Shown here: in pieces, positions 42,712 to 52,626 of the stretch
Layout of the letters: every line of letters starts with the position of its first letter
How positions within the stretch are numbered: the stretch's first letter is position 1
Assembly (NCBI GenBank): GCA_045564455.1
Contig: JBJLHG010000002.1
Coordinates: 310,001-374,000 of the forward strand
Source: CASICS01 sp045564455
GTDB lineage: Bacteria > Pseudomonadota > Gammaproteobacteria > Magnimaribacterales > AG-339-G14
Direction of reading: 5' to 3'
DNA length: 64,000 nt
The notes under the pieces: model-generated
Told to the model about the DNA's origin: nothing
Databases searched by the model: none
The model's input: the letters and a program-made list of their open reading frames with translations, nothing else
Position numbers and translations under genes: made by a program

Positions 42712-43672
42712 GCCTCTTGTTAGAAAAAAAATTTGTTAAACGCATTGCTTCGTCAAAACTAGAAAAATCAGCTAAGCCTTTTCCTGCAATTTCATAAGCT
42801 GTTCCATGATCTACAGAGACCCTTACAAATGGAAGACCCAGCGTAATATTTATAGAATCCCCGAACCCCATAGACTTTAATACCGGCAATCCTTGATCAT
42901 GAAACATGGCTATATACAAATCAAAGAAATTTAATTTTTCTTCAATGAATGCAGTATCTGCTGAAATAGGACCTTGAACATTCAAGCCTTTATCTTTTAA
43001 CTTTTCAATCGCAGGCTTTATCACTTCAACTTCTTCAGAGCCCATAAATCCTCCTTCACCAGCGTGAGGGTTTAAACCCAAAACGCAAATTTTAGGGTCT
43101 TTAATTTTCCATAATTTTCTTAAGCTTTCATCCGCTATCTGAGATATTTTTATAATTTTTTCGATAGTTATAGATTCAGATACTTTTTTTAGGGGTATGT
43201 GAGTAGTTAATAGAGCAACTTTTAACTTTTTATTAGCTAAAAGCATCACTACATTTTTTGAATTAGAAATATCAGCTAAAAATTCAGTATGACCAGAAAA
43301 CTCAAAACCATATTCATTTATTATTTTCTTATTAATTGGACCGGTAACCAATCCAGAATATTCTTTACTTAAACAGCCCAAGGCTCCAGTCATTAGAACA
43401 TCTAAAATATATTTCGAGTTTGATATAACAGGGCTACCAAAATCTACTTCTGAAATTAATGGAATATGTTTAACTAAAACACTTCCTTCTTGCTCCGATG
43501 ATTCAGAAAACGTTAAATTTAAATTTAATTTTTTTGAAAGGCTTTCATAAAAGTCAATATCTCCTATAAGTTCATATTGAGATATTTCTGATCTATTTTT
43601 AAATAAGGATTTTAAACAAACTTCTGGACCTATCCCAGCAGGATCACCTGGGCTAAGAGCAATTTTTTTCAT
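42704..43672 (-). CDS. pdxA: 4-hydroxythreonine-4-phosphate dehydrogenase PdxA
   Basis: 322 residues. It oxidises 4-phospho-hydroxy-threonine in the DXP-dependent pyridoxal phosphate pathway. LSPGDPAGIGPEV, TGPINKKIINEYGFEFSGHT, and the metal site MFHDQGLPVLK are diagnostic, as is DHGTAYEIAGKG. It overlaps surA by 4 bp and rsmA by 8 bp. Confidence 0.97.
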   Translation of the reverse strand: MKKIALSPGDPAGIGPEVCLKSLFKNRSEISQYELIGDIDFYESLSKKLNLNLTFSESSEQEGSVLVKHIPLISEVDFGSPVISNSKYILDVLMTGALGCLSKEYSGLVTGPINKKIINEYGFEFSGHTEFLADISNSKNVVMLLANKKLKVALLTTHIPLKKVSESITIEKIIKISQIADESLRKLWKIKDPKICVLGLNPHAGEGGFMGSEEVEVIKPAIEKLKDKGLNVQGPISADTAFIEEKLNFFDLYIAMFHDQGLPVLKSMGFGDSINITLGLPFVRVSVDHGTAYEIAGKGLADFSSFDEAMRLTNFFSNKRHD

Positions 43673-44916
43673 GTATTCTTTTTTATTTCAACGAAAGATT
43701 CAGCTCTAAGCTCTTGAAGAGTTTTATCAAGTTGTTCATCAAATTTTCTATCGTATATTATTCGATAAGCCTTATTTTCAAGAAGTTCACCTGAAATATC
43801 TTTTTTTCTTTTATCTAGCACTTCTAATATATGAAACCCAAAGGAGCTCTCGAAAGGCTCACTAACTTCATTAAGATCTGAGCTATCTAAGACCTCCTTA
43901 AATTTTTTGTCATAAACTTCTGAGGTTGACCAACCTAAATCTCCACCGTCTAGTTTAGTTCCTGGATCATCAGAATAAAGTCTGGCTAGTACAGAAAAAT
44001 CTTCTCCATCATCTATACGTTTTTTTATTTCTTCTAATAACGATGTTGCTTGTTTTCTATTTCTTATTTCTGATGTTTGTATCAGGATATGTCGCGCTAA
44101 CAATTGTTCTTCAATTTTGACAGTATCGCCTCTTTTATCCTTAATTTTTAAAAAATGATATCCTGCACCACTTTCAATAGGCCCTTCTACAGAATCGATT
44201 GACATATTTTTTACCCTGTCAGCAAATAAAGATGGAAGTTGACTCAATCTAACCCATTGAATTTCTTTTAACAGCTCTGCTTCATTAAATTCTTCTACCA
44301 GACTGGAAAATTTATCACCACTAGAAAGTTTTTCTAATACAGTATTTGCAGACTTTTCAGATTTAACAAGTATCTCTTGAATTTTGTATTCAACTAAAAT
44401 TAAATTTTGACCTTCTGTAGAGTCAATAAAATTTTTAAGCTCTTGATCTGAAATAAAAACTTTAGGGCCTACCAAACCTCTCTGAACTCTAGACAATATT
44501 AACTGCTGTCTAATTTCTTTTCTAAAACTATCTACAGTTCTATCTGTTTTAATCTTTTCAATAAAGTCTTTCAAACTTAAATTATTGGCTGCTGCAATTC
44601 TTCCAATATATTGAGTTAATTCTTGGTCGCTAATTCTTACTCCTGCTCTTTTGGCTCTCTGTAATTGAAGTTCAACCAATATCAATCGTTCTAGTATTTG
44701 CTCTCTTACAATCTTTTCAGGAGGGGTAGAAGAATTCGGATTATTAATCTGAAAATTACTTAAATACTCATCATATTTTTTATTTAATTCCGACTCAAGA
44801 ATTATCCCATCACCAGCAATAGCAGCAACTTTGTCTATTATTAATTTTTCTGAAAATACGAATGAGGATAATAAAATCCCAAATAAAAAATATAAAACAG
44901 TCAAATAAATTTTCAT
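43669..44916 (-). CDS. surA: Periplasmic chaperone and peptidyl-prolyl isomerase SurA
   Basis: 415 residues with a signal peptide (about 1-22). SurA escorts unfolded outer-membrane proteins to the BAM complex. The N-terminal chaperone region starts DKVAAIAGDGIILESEL, and two parvulin domains follow at about 165-260 and 275-380, the second with ARHILIQTS, DGGDLGW and SSFGFHILEV. Its ATG overlaps the lptD stop by one base, fitting joint synthesis of an OMP and its chaperone. Confidence 0.96.
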   Translation of the reverse strand: MKIYLTVLYFLFGILLSSFVFSEKLIIDKVAAIAGDGIILESELNKKYDEYLSNFQINNPNSSTPPEKIVREQILERLILVELQLQRAKRAGVRISDQELTQYIGRIAAANNLSLKDFIEKIKTDRTVDSFRKEIRQQLILSRVQRGLVGPKVFISDQELKNFIDSTEGQNLILVEYKIQEILVKSEKSANTVLEKLSSGDKFSSLVEEFNEAELLKEIQWVRLSQLPSLFADRVKNMSIDSVEGPIESGAGYHFLKIKDKRGDTVKIEEQLLARHILIQTSEIRNRKQATSLLEEIKKRIDDGEDFSVLARLYSDDPGTKLDGGDLGWSTSEVYDKKFKEVLDSSDLNEVSEPFESSFGFHILEVLDKRKKDISGELLENKAYRIIYDRKFDEQLDKTLQELRAESFVEIKKNT

Positions 44917-46976
44917 TAGTTTAGTTCTTTGTTTCTAGTATATTGATTTAAAGGTCTACCTAATGACCCTAAACCTTTTAACTCAAAATAGATTCTAAAG
45001 CTTTCCTGACTATATTCATCAAATTTATTTTCATTAATAACTTTAAACCAATCTAATCCCTTTGAATTTATGACAGCAGCACCAATTTTTAAGCCTGGAT
45101 TTTCATACTCAACACCAAGAACAAAATTATTTAAGTTAGAATTTTTTAAATCGTAATCTATTTTTGATTGTATAGAGGTTCTAGAATTAATATAAAAAAG
45201 TTCTTTAAGTTCTATAAAATTAATTTTTCTTATATTCTCCTTGTTCAAAAAATAAGAATTTATATTTTTAATCCAAATATAATCAAAACTAAATTGATTT
45301 GAATTAGAAAAATTTTTATTAAATTTAAAACTAAAAGAATCAAAGCTGTCGTTATTATCTTTATTTAGGGATGCAGAGAAGGAAAGATTTTTATCATCCG
45401 CATAGGACCATTTTGCTTGATATGGTTCAGGCAAATTAAAAATAGAATCTGATATTTTTAAGTCTCTATCTTTCAGCCCTATGAGTTTAGAAATTTTTAT
45501 GTTTTGATTTTTTTTATTTTTTCCAAAACTTTTATAAGTTATGCCTATTAGAAGATCATTCCTCATAGGAATATATCCATCTCCCGAAATCATTAGTTTG
45601 GAAAAATTTTCTGAATCATTAAAAATTCCTGAATTAATTGAAGGCAGATTAGACTGATCATTATCTTTAGAATAAATAAAAGAAAGAAATGGCTTTAGCA
45701 TTAAAGTTTTATTTGGATTTCTTTTAAAAAACTTTGATGAAAAGTTAGCTTCAAAATTGGGAGTCATTCTAGAGATTTCTTTATTTTTAGTATAAAAAAC
45801 ATCATAGATATAATTAAATTTTATTTCAGAATATAAATTTGAATAATACTTGCTAAATTTGATTTGGGGGTTGAGACCTAATCGCTCTATTTTTTGTTTT
45901 GAATTGTCAGAAAAAGAGCCTCCTTTTCTGAGAGATTGGAAATTAAAATTTAAGTTATATTGAAAATTTTCTATATTTTTAAACCAATTAAAATCGACTT
46001 CCGGTACTTCTTGTAACTGGTTTAAGCCTATAGGGTTAATAATTTTGAATGCATTAATTTTAAGATTTAAATGATGATTTTTTCCAAAGCTAGAGATTTT
46101 TAAAACTTGAGGAACAAATAATGATTCTGCTTCTCCATTAAAGCCGCCTCCAAAATCTCTTAAAAATAAATCATCTCCTATATTTGAATATTTAATATTT
46201 AAAAAAGTTTTTGAAAAGATTTCAGCGTTATGGACAGAGTTAAATGACCATCTGAAAGAGCCTTTATGAAATTTTTCATAATATTCTTCATCTTGAGCTA
46301 AAAAAGAAGATTTTATATAACCATTATATTTTTTATATAGATATCTAAATTCACCAGAAGCTCCAGCGCCTCTTTTAGAAATTAATCTTGGCTCTAAAGT
46401 TAAATCAAAGTTATTTGCTAAATTTAAATAATAAGGAACTGAAAAATCTGTTCCAGATTTATTAGAAATTGATATCTCAGGTAAAAGAAAACCACTTCTT
46501 CTTCCTCCAGAAGAAGGAAACGAACCTTTTGGGAAGTAAAAAATGGTTTTATTATCTACGACTAATCTTGCATTTTCAAAATCTACATTTTCATTTAGTA
46601 AATCAAGATTTACCTTTTCTGCTTCAACCCACCATATTTTTTCTTCACAAGGACACAAAGAAAACTCTACATTTCTTAGGACAGATTTATCTTTAGAAGC
46701 ACTTATTTTTTGGGCATTGCCCCAAATCAATTGATCTTTTACTTTGAAAGAAATATTCTCAGACGAAAGATTTTTATTATCACCGTCGATGAAAACTTTA
46801 TCAGAAGAAATAATCAAATTTTCATATATAAGTTCTACATTATTCTCAAAAACAATCTCACCAGTTTCATTGTTAGTTCTTAAATTTTCAGCACTGTAGC
46901 TAAAATCTTGAGCATGCGATGTGATAGAACTCAGAAGAAGAGCAAGCCCAAGAAATAAAAGATTAGTGTTATACAT
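44916..46976 (-). CDS. lptD: LPS-assembly outer-membrane protein LptD
   Basis: About 686 residues, shorter than E. coli LptD (784). ATG at 46976 has GGAAAG upstream and gives a clear signal peptide (MYNTNLLFLGLALLLSSITSHA); the frame is open to 47012. An OstA-like jellyroll comes first (FSYSAENLRTNNETGEIVF), followed by a cysteine pair in LCPCEEKIWWVEAEKV and the plug-proximal YFPKGSFPSSGGRRSGFLLP, then a beta barrel. With LptE it inserts LPS in the outer leaflet. It is divergent from an SDR and amgK-murU. Confidence 0.94.
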   Translation of the reverse strand: MYNTNLLFLGLALLLSSITSHAQDFSYSAENLRTNNETGEIVFENNVELIYENLIISSDKVFIDGDNKNLSSENISFKVKDQLIWGNAQKISASKDKSVLRNVEFSLCPCEEKIWWVEAEKVNLDLLNENVDFENARLVVDNKTIFYFPKGSFPSSGGRRSGFLLPEISISNKSGTDFSVPYYLNLANNFDLTLEPRLISKRGAGASGEFRYLYKKYNGYIKSSFLAQDEEYYEKFHKGSFRWSFNSVHNAEIFSKTFLNIKYSNIGDDLFLRDFGGGFNGEAESLFVPQVLKISSFGKNHHLNLKINAFKIINPIGLNQLQEVPEVDFNWFKNIENFQYNLNFNFQSLRKGGSFSDNSKQKIERLGLNPQIKFSKYYSNLYSEIKFNYIYDVFYTKNKEISRMTPNFEANFSSKFFKRNPNKTLMLKPFLSFIYSKDNDQSNLPSINSGIFNDSENFSKLMISGDGYIPMRNDLLIGITYKSFGKNKKNQNIKISKLIGLKDRDLKISDSIFNLPEPYQAKWSYADDKNLSFSASLNKDNNDSFDSFSFKFNKNFSNSNQFSFDYIWIKNINSYFLNKENIRKINFIELKELFYINSRTSIQSKIDYDLKNSNLNNFVLGVEYENPGLKIGAAVINSKGLDWFKVINENKFDEYSQESFRIYFELKGLGSLGRPLNQYTRNKELN

Positions 46977-47088
46977 ATTAGCTTTCCGCATAGCAGTTTT
47001 TTTTGATAACAATCATTCTAATGATAATAGAAGCGTTTGGGGGTTAAAATACCTCTTTTAATTTAAATAAAGGATTTTGGTGAAAATT

Positions 47089-47949
47089 ATGAATAGTTTA
47101 ACTAACAAAACTCTCTTCATTTCTGGAGCAAGTAGAGGTATTGGTCTTGCGATAGCAAAGAGAGCAGCAAAAGATGGTGCAAATATAATATTGGCAGCAA
47201 AGACTGCAGAACCCCATCCCAAGCTTCCTGGAACTATTTATACTGCCGCAGATGAGATAGAAAAAGCTGGGGGAAAAGCTTTACCATTGATTTGTGACAT
47301 TAGATCTGAAGAGCAGGTAGAAGAATGTGTTGAAAAAGGAGCCGAGCATTTTGGAGGTATAGATATTTGTATAAATAATGCTAGTGCAATCCAGCTTACA
47401 AACACATTACAAACTGACATGAAGAGATACGATTTAATGAATCAAATAAATGCTAGGGGAACTTTTTTAACCTCTAAAAAATGCTTACCTTATCTTTTAA
47501 AAGCTAAAAATCCTCATATTATGAACCTATCTCCTCCATTGGATATGAGCCCTAAGTGGTTTGCTAATCATGTTGCATACACAATAGCTAAATATGGAAT
47601 GAGTCTATGCGTTTTGGGAATGGCTGAAGAATTCAAAGATCAAGGAGTAGCTGTCAATGCGCTTTGGCCCAGAACTGCAATAGCTACAGCCGCAGTACAA
47701 AATGTTTTAGGAGGAGATGAACTAAGTAGAATTTCCAGAACGCCTGAAATAATGGCAGATGCAGCGCATGTCATTTTGACAAAACCATCTAAAGAATTTA
47801 CCGGCAACTTTTGTATTGATGATAATCTTTTAGCAGAAAATGGCGTAACAGATTTTTCTATATATGCTTCTGTTCCTTTTGCTGAACTAGCGCCAGATTT
47901 TTTTGTTCCAGATGATATTTTGCCGCCTGAAGCAGCAAAAAATAGTTAA
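47089..47949 (+). CDS. SDR family oxidoreductase, HSDL2-like
   Basis: About 286 residues. TLFISGASRGIGLAIAKRAAKDGANIIL-type Rossmann start (in two parts), an AKTAEPHPKLPGTIYTAA segment typical of HSDL2-like SDRs, INNASAI, and the YTIAKYGM catalytic pair. ATG at 47089 fits the family start; GTG at 47080 has better spacing to AAAGGA and adds three residues. HSDL2-type enzymes act on unknown, probably lipid or acyl substrates. It lies between lptD and amgK, where relatives usually have no gene. Confidence 0.88.
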   Translation: MNSLTNKTLFISGASRGIGLAIAKRAAKDGANIILAAKTAEPHPKLPGTIYTAADEIEKAGGKALPLICDIRSEEQVEECVEKGAEHFGGIDICINNASAIQLTNTLQTDMKRYDLMNQINARGTFLTSKKCLPYLLKAKNPHIMNLSPPLDMSPKWFANHVAYTIAKYGMSLCVLGMAEEFKDQGVAVNALWPRTAIATAAVQNVLGGDELSRISRTPEIMADAAHVILTKPSKEFTGNFCIDDNLLAENGVTDFSIYASVPFAELAPDFFVPDDILPPEAAKNS

Positions 47950-47955
47950 GTTATT

Positions 47956-48981
47956 TTGATAGCCGAGGAACTTTCAATCGATCAAAGACAATGGGTCTTT
48001 GAAATGATAGGCGGCTTACATAGTTCCTTAGTAAAAAAAATCTCTAAATTAAGAATAGAATCAAGTCAGAGAAATTTTTATAGAATTTTTGATGATAAAG
48101 AATCATCATATATTTTAATGATTGTTCCGGATGGAATTGAAGAAAGCATAGAATCTTTTTGTAGAAAATCAGAATTCTTATCTTCCATGGATGTAAAGGT
48201 TCCAAAAGTTTTATCAAGAAATAATGATTTAGGATTATTAATAGTTGAGGACTTTGGAGATAACCTATATCAATTCAATTTATCCGAAAAAAATGCTGAC
48301 GAATATTACAAATCAGCAATAGATCAAATTATCAAAATACAAGAATCTGAATTAAATAGATCAATCTTTAATGAATTTGATCAAAATGTCTTCGACCAAA
48401 ACTGGTATATGTTTCAAGAATTTTTTTTAGAAAAATTGCTACATAACAAGGTATCTCATGAAACAGTAAAAATTATGAAAAATAAATATAATCAAGTTTG
48501 TAAAGAAATTGATAACCATTTAAAAGTGATATGTCACTATGATTTCGAATGCAGAAACATAATCTTTTTAGAATCCAAAGAGGCGGGCATCCTAGATTTT
48601 CAAGATGCAGTGATAGGATCAATTGGCTTAGACTTAGCTTCTTTGTTTAAAGATTTGTACTTTTTTTGGCCAGAAAAAAAAATAATTTCTTGGTATGAAT
48701 ATTTTTTAAAGAATTCAAATCTAGCAAAGAATAATGATATTTTTTTAAGTGATTTAATAAAAATGATTGATTACTCGAGCATACAAAGACAGTTTAGAAT
48801 TTTAGGAAAATTATCAGAAGTCTACTTAAACTTAGGAAGAAATGATCGTCTTAAAGATTTTCCTGTGGTGGCAAATTATTTAATAAATACTTCAAAGAAA
48901 TACAAAGAAATAAATGAAATAGGAACTTGCATAAATTCTTTTTTACCAATTTTAAATAAAAGAATTAAGGAATTATCATGA
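47956..48981 (+). CDS. amgK: AmgK-like N-acetylmuramate/GlcNAc kinase (APH fold)
   Basis: 341 residues. SSQRNFYRIFDDKESSYILMI, LLIVEDFGDN, the catalytic loop VICHYDFECRNII and ILDFQDAVIGSIGLDLAS match AmgK, the anomeric sugar kinase of the cell-wall recycling route that bypasses MurA. The start is TTG at 47956, right after the SDR stop; no ATG offers a full-length protein. It overlaps murU by 4 bp, which supports the pathway assignment. Kinase fold is sure; substrate comes from family and context. Confidence 0.9.
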   Translation: MIAEELSIDQRQWVFEMIGGLHSSLVKKISKLRIESSQRNFYRIFDDKESSYILMIVPDGIEESIESFCRKSEFLSSMDVKVPKVLSRNNDLGLLIVEDFGDNLYQFNLSEKNADEYYKSAIDQIIKIQESELNRSIFNEFDQNVFDQNWYMFQEFFLEKLLHNKVSHETVKIMKNKYNQVCKEIDNHLKVICHYDFECRNIIFLESKEAGILDFQDAVIGSIGLDLASLFKDLYFFWPEKKIISWYEYFLKNSNLAKNNDIFLSDLIKMIDYSSIQRQFRILGKLSEVYLNLGRNDRLKDFPVVANYLINTSKKYKEINEIGTCINSFLPILNKRIKELS

Positions 48982-49646
48982 AAGCATTTCTTCTTGCGGC
49001 TGGTTTAGGAACTAGATTAAAGCCGCTTACTAACGAAACTCCAAAACCATTATTGGAGGTCAAAGGTAAGGCTTTGATTGAGTGGAATTTATTAAAACTG
49101 AAGGATAGCGGTTTTGAAGAGGTAATAATTAATACACATCATTTTGCTGAAAAAATTGAATCTAAGCTTGGAAATGGCAAACGATATGGTTTAGAAATTA
49201 AATATTCAAATGAGACTGAAATCTTAGGAACTGGAGGAGCAATTATAAAAGCTGCCAATCAAATTGGCATGGACGATTTTTTATTACTGAGTGCTGATTT
49301 ATGGACTAATTATCCTTTTAGACGATTGATTAATATGAGTTTGACAGACATTGCTCACATGGTTTTGATAAGAGATAACAAAAGAGAAAGAGGTGATCTT
49401 GATTTGGAAAGAAATAATGTTTTAATTAATAAAGAAAATAAAGAATTTACTTACTCAGGTATTGCAAAAATTAGTCCTTCAATTTTTTTAAAAAAAGAAG
49501 TAAAAAAAATGGAGTTATGGAAAGATTTACTTTTACCTTATGCTGCTGAAGGAGCTGTTTCAGGTGAAATATTCAATGGAATTTGTTTGAATATTAACTC
49601 AAAAAAAGATCTAGACGGATTAGACGAAGCAATTAGCGAAAGGTAA
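48978..49646 (+). CDS. murU: N-acetylmuramate-1-phosphate uridylyltransferase MurU-like
   Basis: 222 residues, a short sugar nucleotidyltransferase. The signature FLLAAGLGTRLKPLTNETPKPLLEV is split here as AGLGTRLKPLT plus KPLLEVKGK, followed by LSADLWTNYPF in the acceptor region. MurU turns MurNAc-1-P into UDP-MurNAc in the recycling route with AmgK. Divergent lptD next to amgK-murU is a conserved pseudomonad-type locus. Confidence 0.92.
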   Translation: MKAFLLAAGLGTRLKPLTNETPKPLLEVKGKALIEWNLLKLKDSGFEEVIINTHHFAEKIESKLGNGKRYGLEIKYSNETEILGTGGAIIKAANQIGMDDFLLLSADLWTNYPFRRLINMSLTDIAHMVLIRDNKRERGDLDLERNNVLINKENKEFTYSGIAKISPSIFLKKEVKKMELWKDLLLPYAAEGAVSGEIFNGICLNINSKKDLDGLDEAISER

Positions 49647-49655
49647 ACTCAAATT

Positions 49656-50324
49656 ATGTCAAAGCAATCTAATATTATCGCTCCTTCTATATTGTCAGCT
49701 AACTTTGCTTCTTTGGGGAAAGAAGTAGAAGAGGTTATTGCAGCAGGAGCTGAGTGGGTTCATTTTGACGTTATGGATAATCACTTTGTGCCCAATTTAA
49801 CAATAGGTCCTATGGTGTGTAAGTCTCTCATAGATTATGGAATCACTAACCCAATTGATGTTCACTTAATGGTTGAGCCTGTAGATGATTTAATTAAAAT
49901 GTTTGCTGATTCTGGAGCATCTTCGATAACTTTTCATCCTGAAGCTTCAAAGGATGTAGAAAATTCTCTTCAGCTAATAGAAGATTTAGGATGCAAACCA
50001 GGTTTGGTAATTAATCCAGATATTTCCTTAGAGGTTTTGGATCCATATATCTCCAATCTTTATATGGTCTTATTGATGAGTGTATTTCCAGGATTTGGAG
50101 GACAAGAATATATTCCAGAAGTAACAAAAAAGATTAGCAGCTTGAGAAAAAAAATAGATTGCTTGGCTAAAGATATTCGCCTAGAAATAGATGGCGGAGT
50201 TAAGGAAGACAATATTTCTGAACTTTCAGCTGCAGGAGCAGATACATTTGTGGCAGGTTCGGCAATCTTTAATAAACCTGATTATAAGGATGCTATCGAA
50301 AATCTTAAAAATAAGCTTAGCTAG
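49656..50324 (+). CDS. rpe: Ribulose-phosphate 3-epimerase
   Basis: 222 residues, TIM barrel of the pentose phosphate pathway. APSILSANFASLGKEV, VHFDVMDNHFVPNLTIGP, DVHLMVEP, SVFPGFGGQEYIP and EIDGGVKEDN carry the metal and phosphate ligands. It is 9 bp after murU and its 3' end overlaps the DUF192 gene by 35 bp. Confidence 0.97.
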   Translation: MSKQSNIIAPSILSANFASLGKEVEEVIAAGAEWVHFDVMDNHFVPNLTIGPMVCKSLIDYGITNPIDVHLMVEPVDDLIKMFADSGASSITFHPEASKDVENSLQLIEDLGCKPGLVINPDISLEVLDPYISNLYMVLLMSVFPGFGGQEYIPEVTKKISSLRKKIDCLAKDIRLEIDGGVKEDNISELSAAGADTFVAGSAIFNKPDYKDAIENLKNKLS

Positions 50325-50721
50325 TTTTTTATCTTTAAATTTTCATGCATCTGGTGCTTTAGAAAAAGACTATTGCAAAAAGGGGTTTGAACTTAATGAC
50401 TCTGGATATTGTCTGAAAGTATTAGATAATAACGTTGAGAGAAGAAAAGGTCTGATGTTTGAAAATAACTTGCCTAAAGGGCATAGAGTTATTTTTGAAT
50501 GGTCAAAAGTTAAAAAAATATGCATGTGGATGAAAAATACCCCTTTACCTTTGGATATTGAATTTTTTAATCCAGCAACAAATCAAGTAATTGTTGAAAA
50601 AGGCATTCCTTTTTCTGAGAAAAAAATTTGCCACAGAGCAAAAATAGTAACCGAGGCAAATAGAGGAGAGCTCGTAAAAAATTCTAATGATTATGGTCTC
50701 TCATTAAAATATGTTAAATAA
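50290..50721 (+). CDS. DUF192 family secreted protein
   Basis: 143 residues from the ATG at 50290; a longer frame back to 50191 is a shadow of rpe. A signal peptide (about residues 1-22, ending FHASGA) is followed by a DUF192 domain with RRKGLMFENNLP, MWMKNTPLPLDIEFF and a terminal EANRGELVKN. The family is a small beta-structure of unknown function, often periplasmic. It overlaps rpe upstream and trpE downstream (11 bp), replacing the gph phosphatase that commonly lies between rpe and trpE in pseudomonads. Confidence 0.85.
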   Translation: MLSKILKISLASFLSLNFHASGALEKDYCKKGFELNDSGYCLKVLDNNVERRKGLMFENNLPKGHRVIFEWSKVKKICMWMKNTPLPLDIEFFNPATNQVIVEKGIPFSEKKICHRAKIVTEANRGELVKNSNDYGLSLKYVK

Positions 50722-52060
50722 AAAACCTTTTTTTAAAGAAATTTCTGATAGCTTAGATTCCCCTTTAGAAATTTATCTAAAATTTTATGATGAAAGAAAT
50801 TCTTACTTTTTTGAAAGTGTAGAAGGTGGAGAGAAATGGGCAAGATACTCAATTATAGGCCTTCCTACTGATAATAAAATCTCTTTAAAAAATAATCCTT
50901 TAGAAGAAATAAATGAATTTTTAATTAAAAATAAAACAGAAAAAAATAGAGAGCTCCCAGAGTTTCATGGCGGTCTTGTTGGATATTTTAGTTATGACAC
51001 TATTCGTCATATAGAGAATAAATTAGAGAATTGTTCTAAACCTCAATTAAATTATCCTGATATTTCTTTGATGATTTCAGATGAAGTTATTATTTATGAT
51101 AATTTAAAAAAATCTGTTTTTATTATTGTTCATGGCTCATCACAAGATGAAAACTTGTGTATGAAAAGAATCGATGAAATACATCAAAAGATATTAGAAC
51201 CGATAAAAGAGATAAAATTAAATAAAAAAAATAGTATTAAATTCTCTTCATCAGTGACAAAAGAAGATTACTTAAAATCAATTAAAAAAATTAAAGAATA
51301 CATAGTTGAAGGAGATGTGATGCAGGTTGTTTACGGCCAAGAGCTTACAACTTCATTTGAGGGTTCCCCAATAGAGCTATATAAATCTCTTAGAAAGCTA
51401 AATCCATCACCTTATATGTACTTTCTTAAAATTGATGATCTACATATAGTAGGAGCCTCTCCAGAAATATTGGTGAGGTTACAAAATAATGAGGTAACTG
51501 TCAGGCCTATAGCAGGGACTATAAAAAGAGGCTCTTCAGAAGAAGAAGACCAAATTTTAGCTGATCAACTTAAAAGCGATCCTAAAGAAATCGCAGAGCA
51601 TTTAATGCTTATTGATTTGGGAAGAAATGATGTTGGTAGAATTGCTAAAATAGGTTCTGTGGAAACAACAGAGCAAATGAAAATAGAAAAATATTCTCAT
51701 GTTATGCATTTGGTTTCTAATGTAGTTGGGGAGCTCAAGGAAGGTTACTCTTCAATAGATGTCTTGAAAGCAACTCATCCAGCTGGAACTCTATCTGGAG
51801 CTCCAAAAGTAAGAGCAATGGAAATAATAGATGAATTAGAACCTGATAGAAGGGGAATATATGGAGGAGCCATTGGATATTTATCATGGACAGGAAATAT
51901 GGATTTAGCCATAGCCATTAGGACAGCAGTTATTCAAAATAAAATCCTAAGCGTAAGAGCTGGAGGCGGAGTGGTTTTTGATTCAGATCCAGAAGCCGAA
52001 TATCAAGAATCAATGAATAAAGCTCAAGCAATAATAAAAGCTATTGAGGATATGGATTAA
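50711..52060 (+). CDS. trpE: Anthranilate synthase component I TrpE
   Basis: 449 residues, shorter at the N-terminus than many TrpE. With TrpG it makes anthranilate from chorismate. FFESVEGGEKWARYSIIGL corresponds to the Trp-feedback region (LLES motif, here FFES). GDVMQVVYGQ, PSPYMYFL, LMLIDLGRNDVGRIA, THPAGTLSGAPK and AGGGVVFDSDPEAEYQES form the chorismate site. No leader or attenuator fits, since it overlaps the preceding gene. Confidence 0.97.
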   Translation: MLNKKPFFKEISDSLDSPLEIYLKFYDERNSYFFESVEGGEKWARYSIIGLPTDNKISLKNNPLEEINEFLIKNKTEKNRELPEFHGGLVGYFSYDTIRHIENKLENCSKPQLNYPDISLMISDEVIIYDNLKKSVFIIVHGSSQDENLCMKRIDEIHQKILEPIKEIKLNKKNSIKFSSSVTKEDYLKSIKKIKEYIVEGDVMQVVYGQELTTSFEGSPIELYKSLRKLNPSPYMYFLKIDDLHIVGASPEILVRLQNNEVTVRPIAGTIKRGSSEEEDQILADQLKSDPKEIAEHLMLIDLGRNDVGRIAKIGSVETTEQMKIEKYSHVMHLVSNVVGELKEGYSSIDVLKATHPAGTLSGAPKVRAMEIIDELEPDRRGIYGGAIGYLSWTGNMDLAIAIRTAVIQNKILSVRAGGGVVFDSDPEAEYQESMNKAQAIIKAIEDMD

Positions 52061-52626
52061 TGTTATTAATGATTGATAATTATGATTCTTTTACTTATAA
52101 CTTGGTTCAATATTTTGGAGAATTAGGTGAAGATGTCATAGTTTACAGAAATGATGAAATTTCTTCAGAGCAAGTAAATAAAATTAATCCAGACTATCTA
52201 GTAATATCTCCTGGGCCTTGTTCGCCAAAAGAAGCGGGGATTTCAGTAGAGTTAATTCAAGAATTTAAAAATAGTATGCCTATTCTTGGAGTATGTCTTG
52301 GTCATCAAGCTATTGCCGAAGCATTTGGGGGAAAAATTGTTAAGGCAAATAAACCAATGCATGGAAAAATTTCACAAATTCAACACGATAATAATTTTTT
52401 GTTTAAAAACATAGAGGCAAATCTTTCAGTTACTAGATATCATTCATTAATTGTAGATCCTAACTCATTATCAAAAGATTTTATTATCAATGCGAGAACT
52501 AATGATGGGATCATTATGGGTATTCAACATAAATCTATGAATATATCTGGAGTTCAATTTCATCCCGAATCAATAATGACTAAAGAAGGAAAAAAAATTC
52601 TACAAAACTTTTTGAGCTCAAAATGA
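52060..52626 (+). CDS. trpG: Anthranilate synthase glutaminase component TrpG
   Basis: 188 residues, class I amidotransferase. MIDNYDSFTYNLVQYFGELG, SPGPCSPKEAGIS, the nucleophile loop GVCLGHQAIAEAFGG and the His/Glu pair GVQFHPESIM are diagnostic. One-base overlap with trpE and 4-bp overlap with trpD. PabA activity for folate synthesis by the same subunit is possible. Confidence 0.97.
   Translation: MLLMIDNYDSFTYNLVQYFGELGEDVIVYRNDEISSEQVNKINPDYLVISPGPCSPKEAGISVELIQEFKNSMPILGVCLGHQAIAEAFGGKIVKANKPMHGKISQIQHDNNFLFKNIEANLSVTRYHSLIVDPNSLSKDFIINARTNDGIIMGIQHKSMNISGVQFHPESIMTKEGKKILQNFLSSK

Noticed and set aside
50191..50289. Longer start of the DUF192 gene
   Set aside because: This part is an out-of-frame shadow of rpe; starting at 50290 gives a proper signal peptide.
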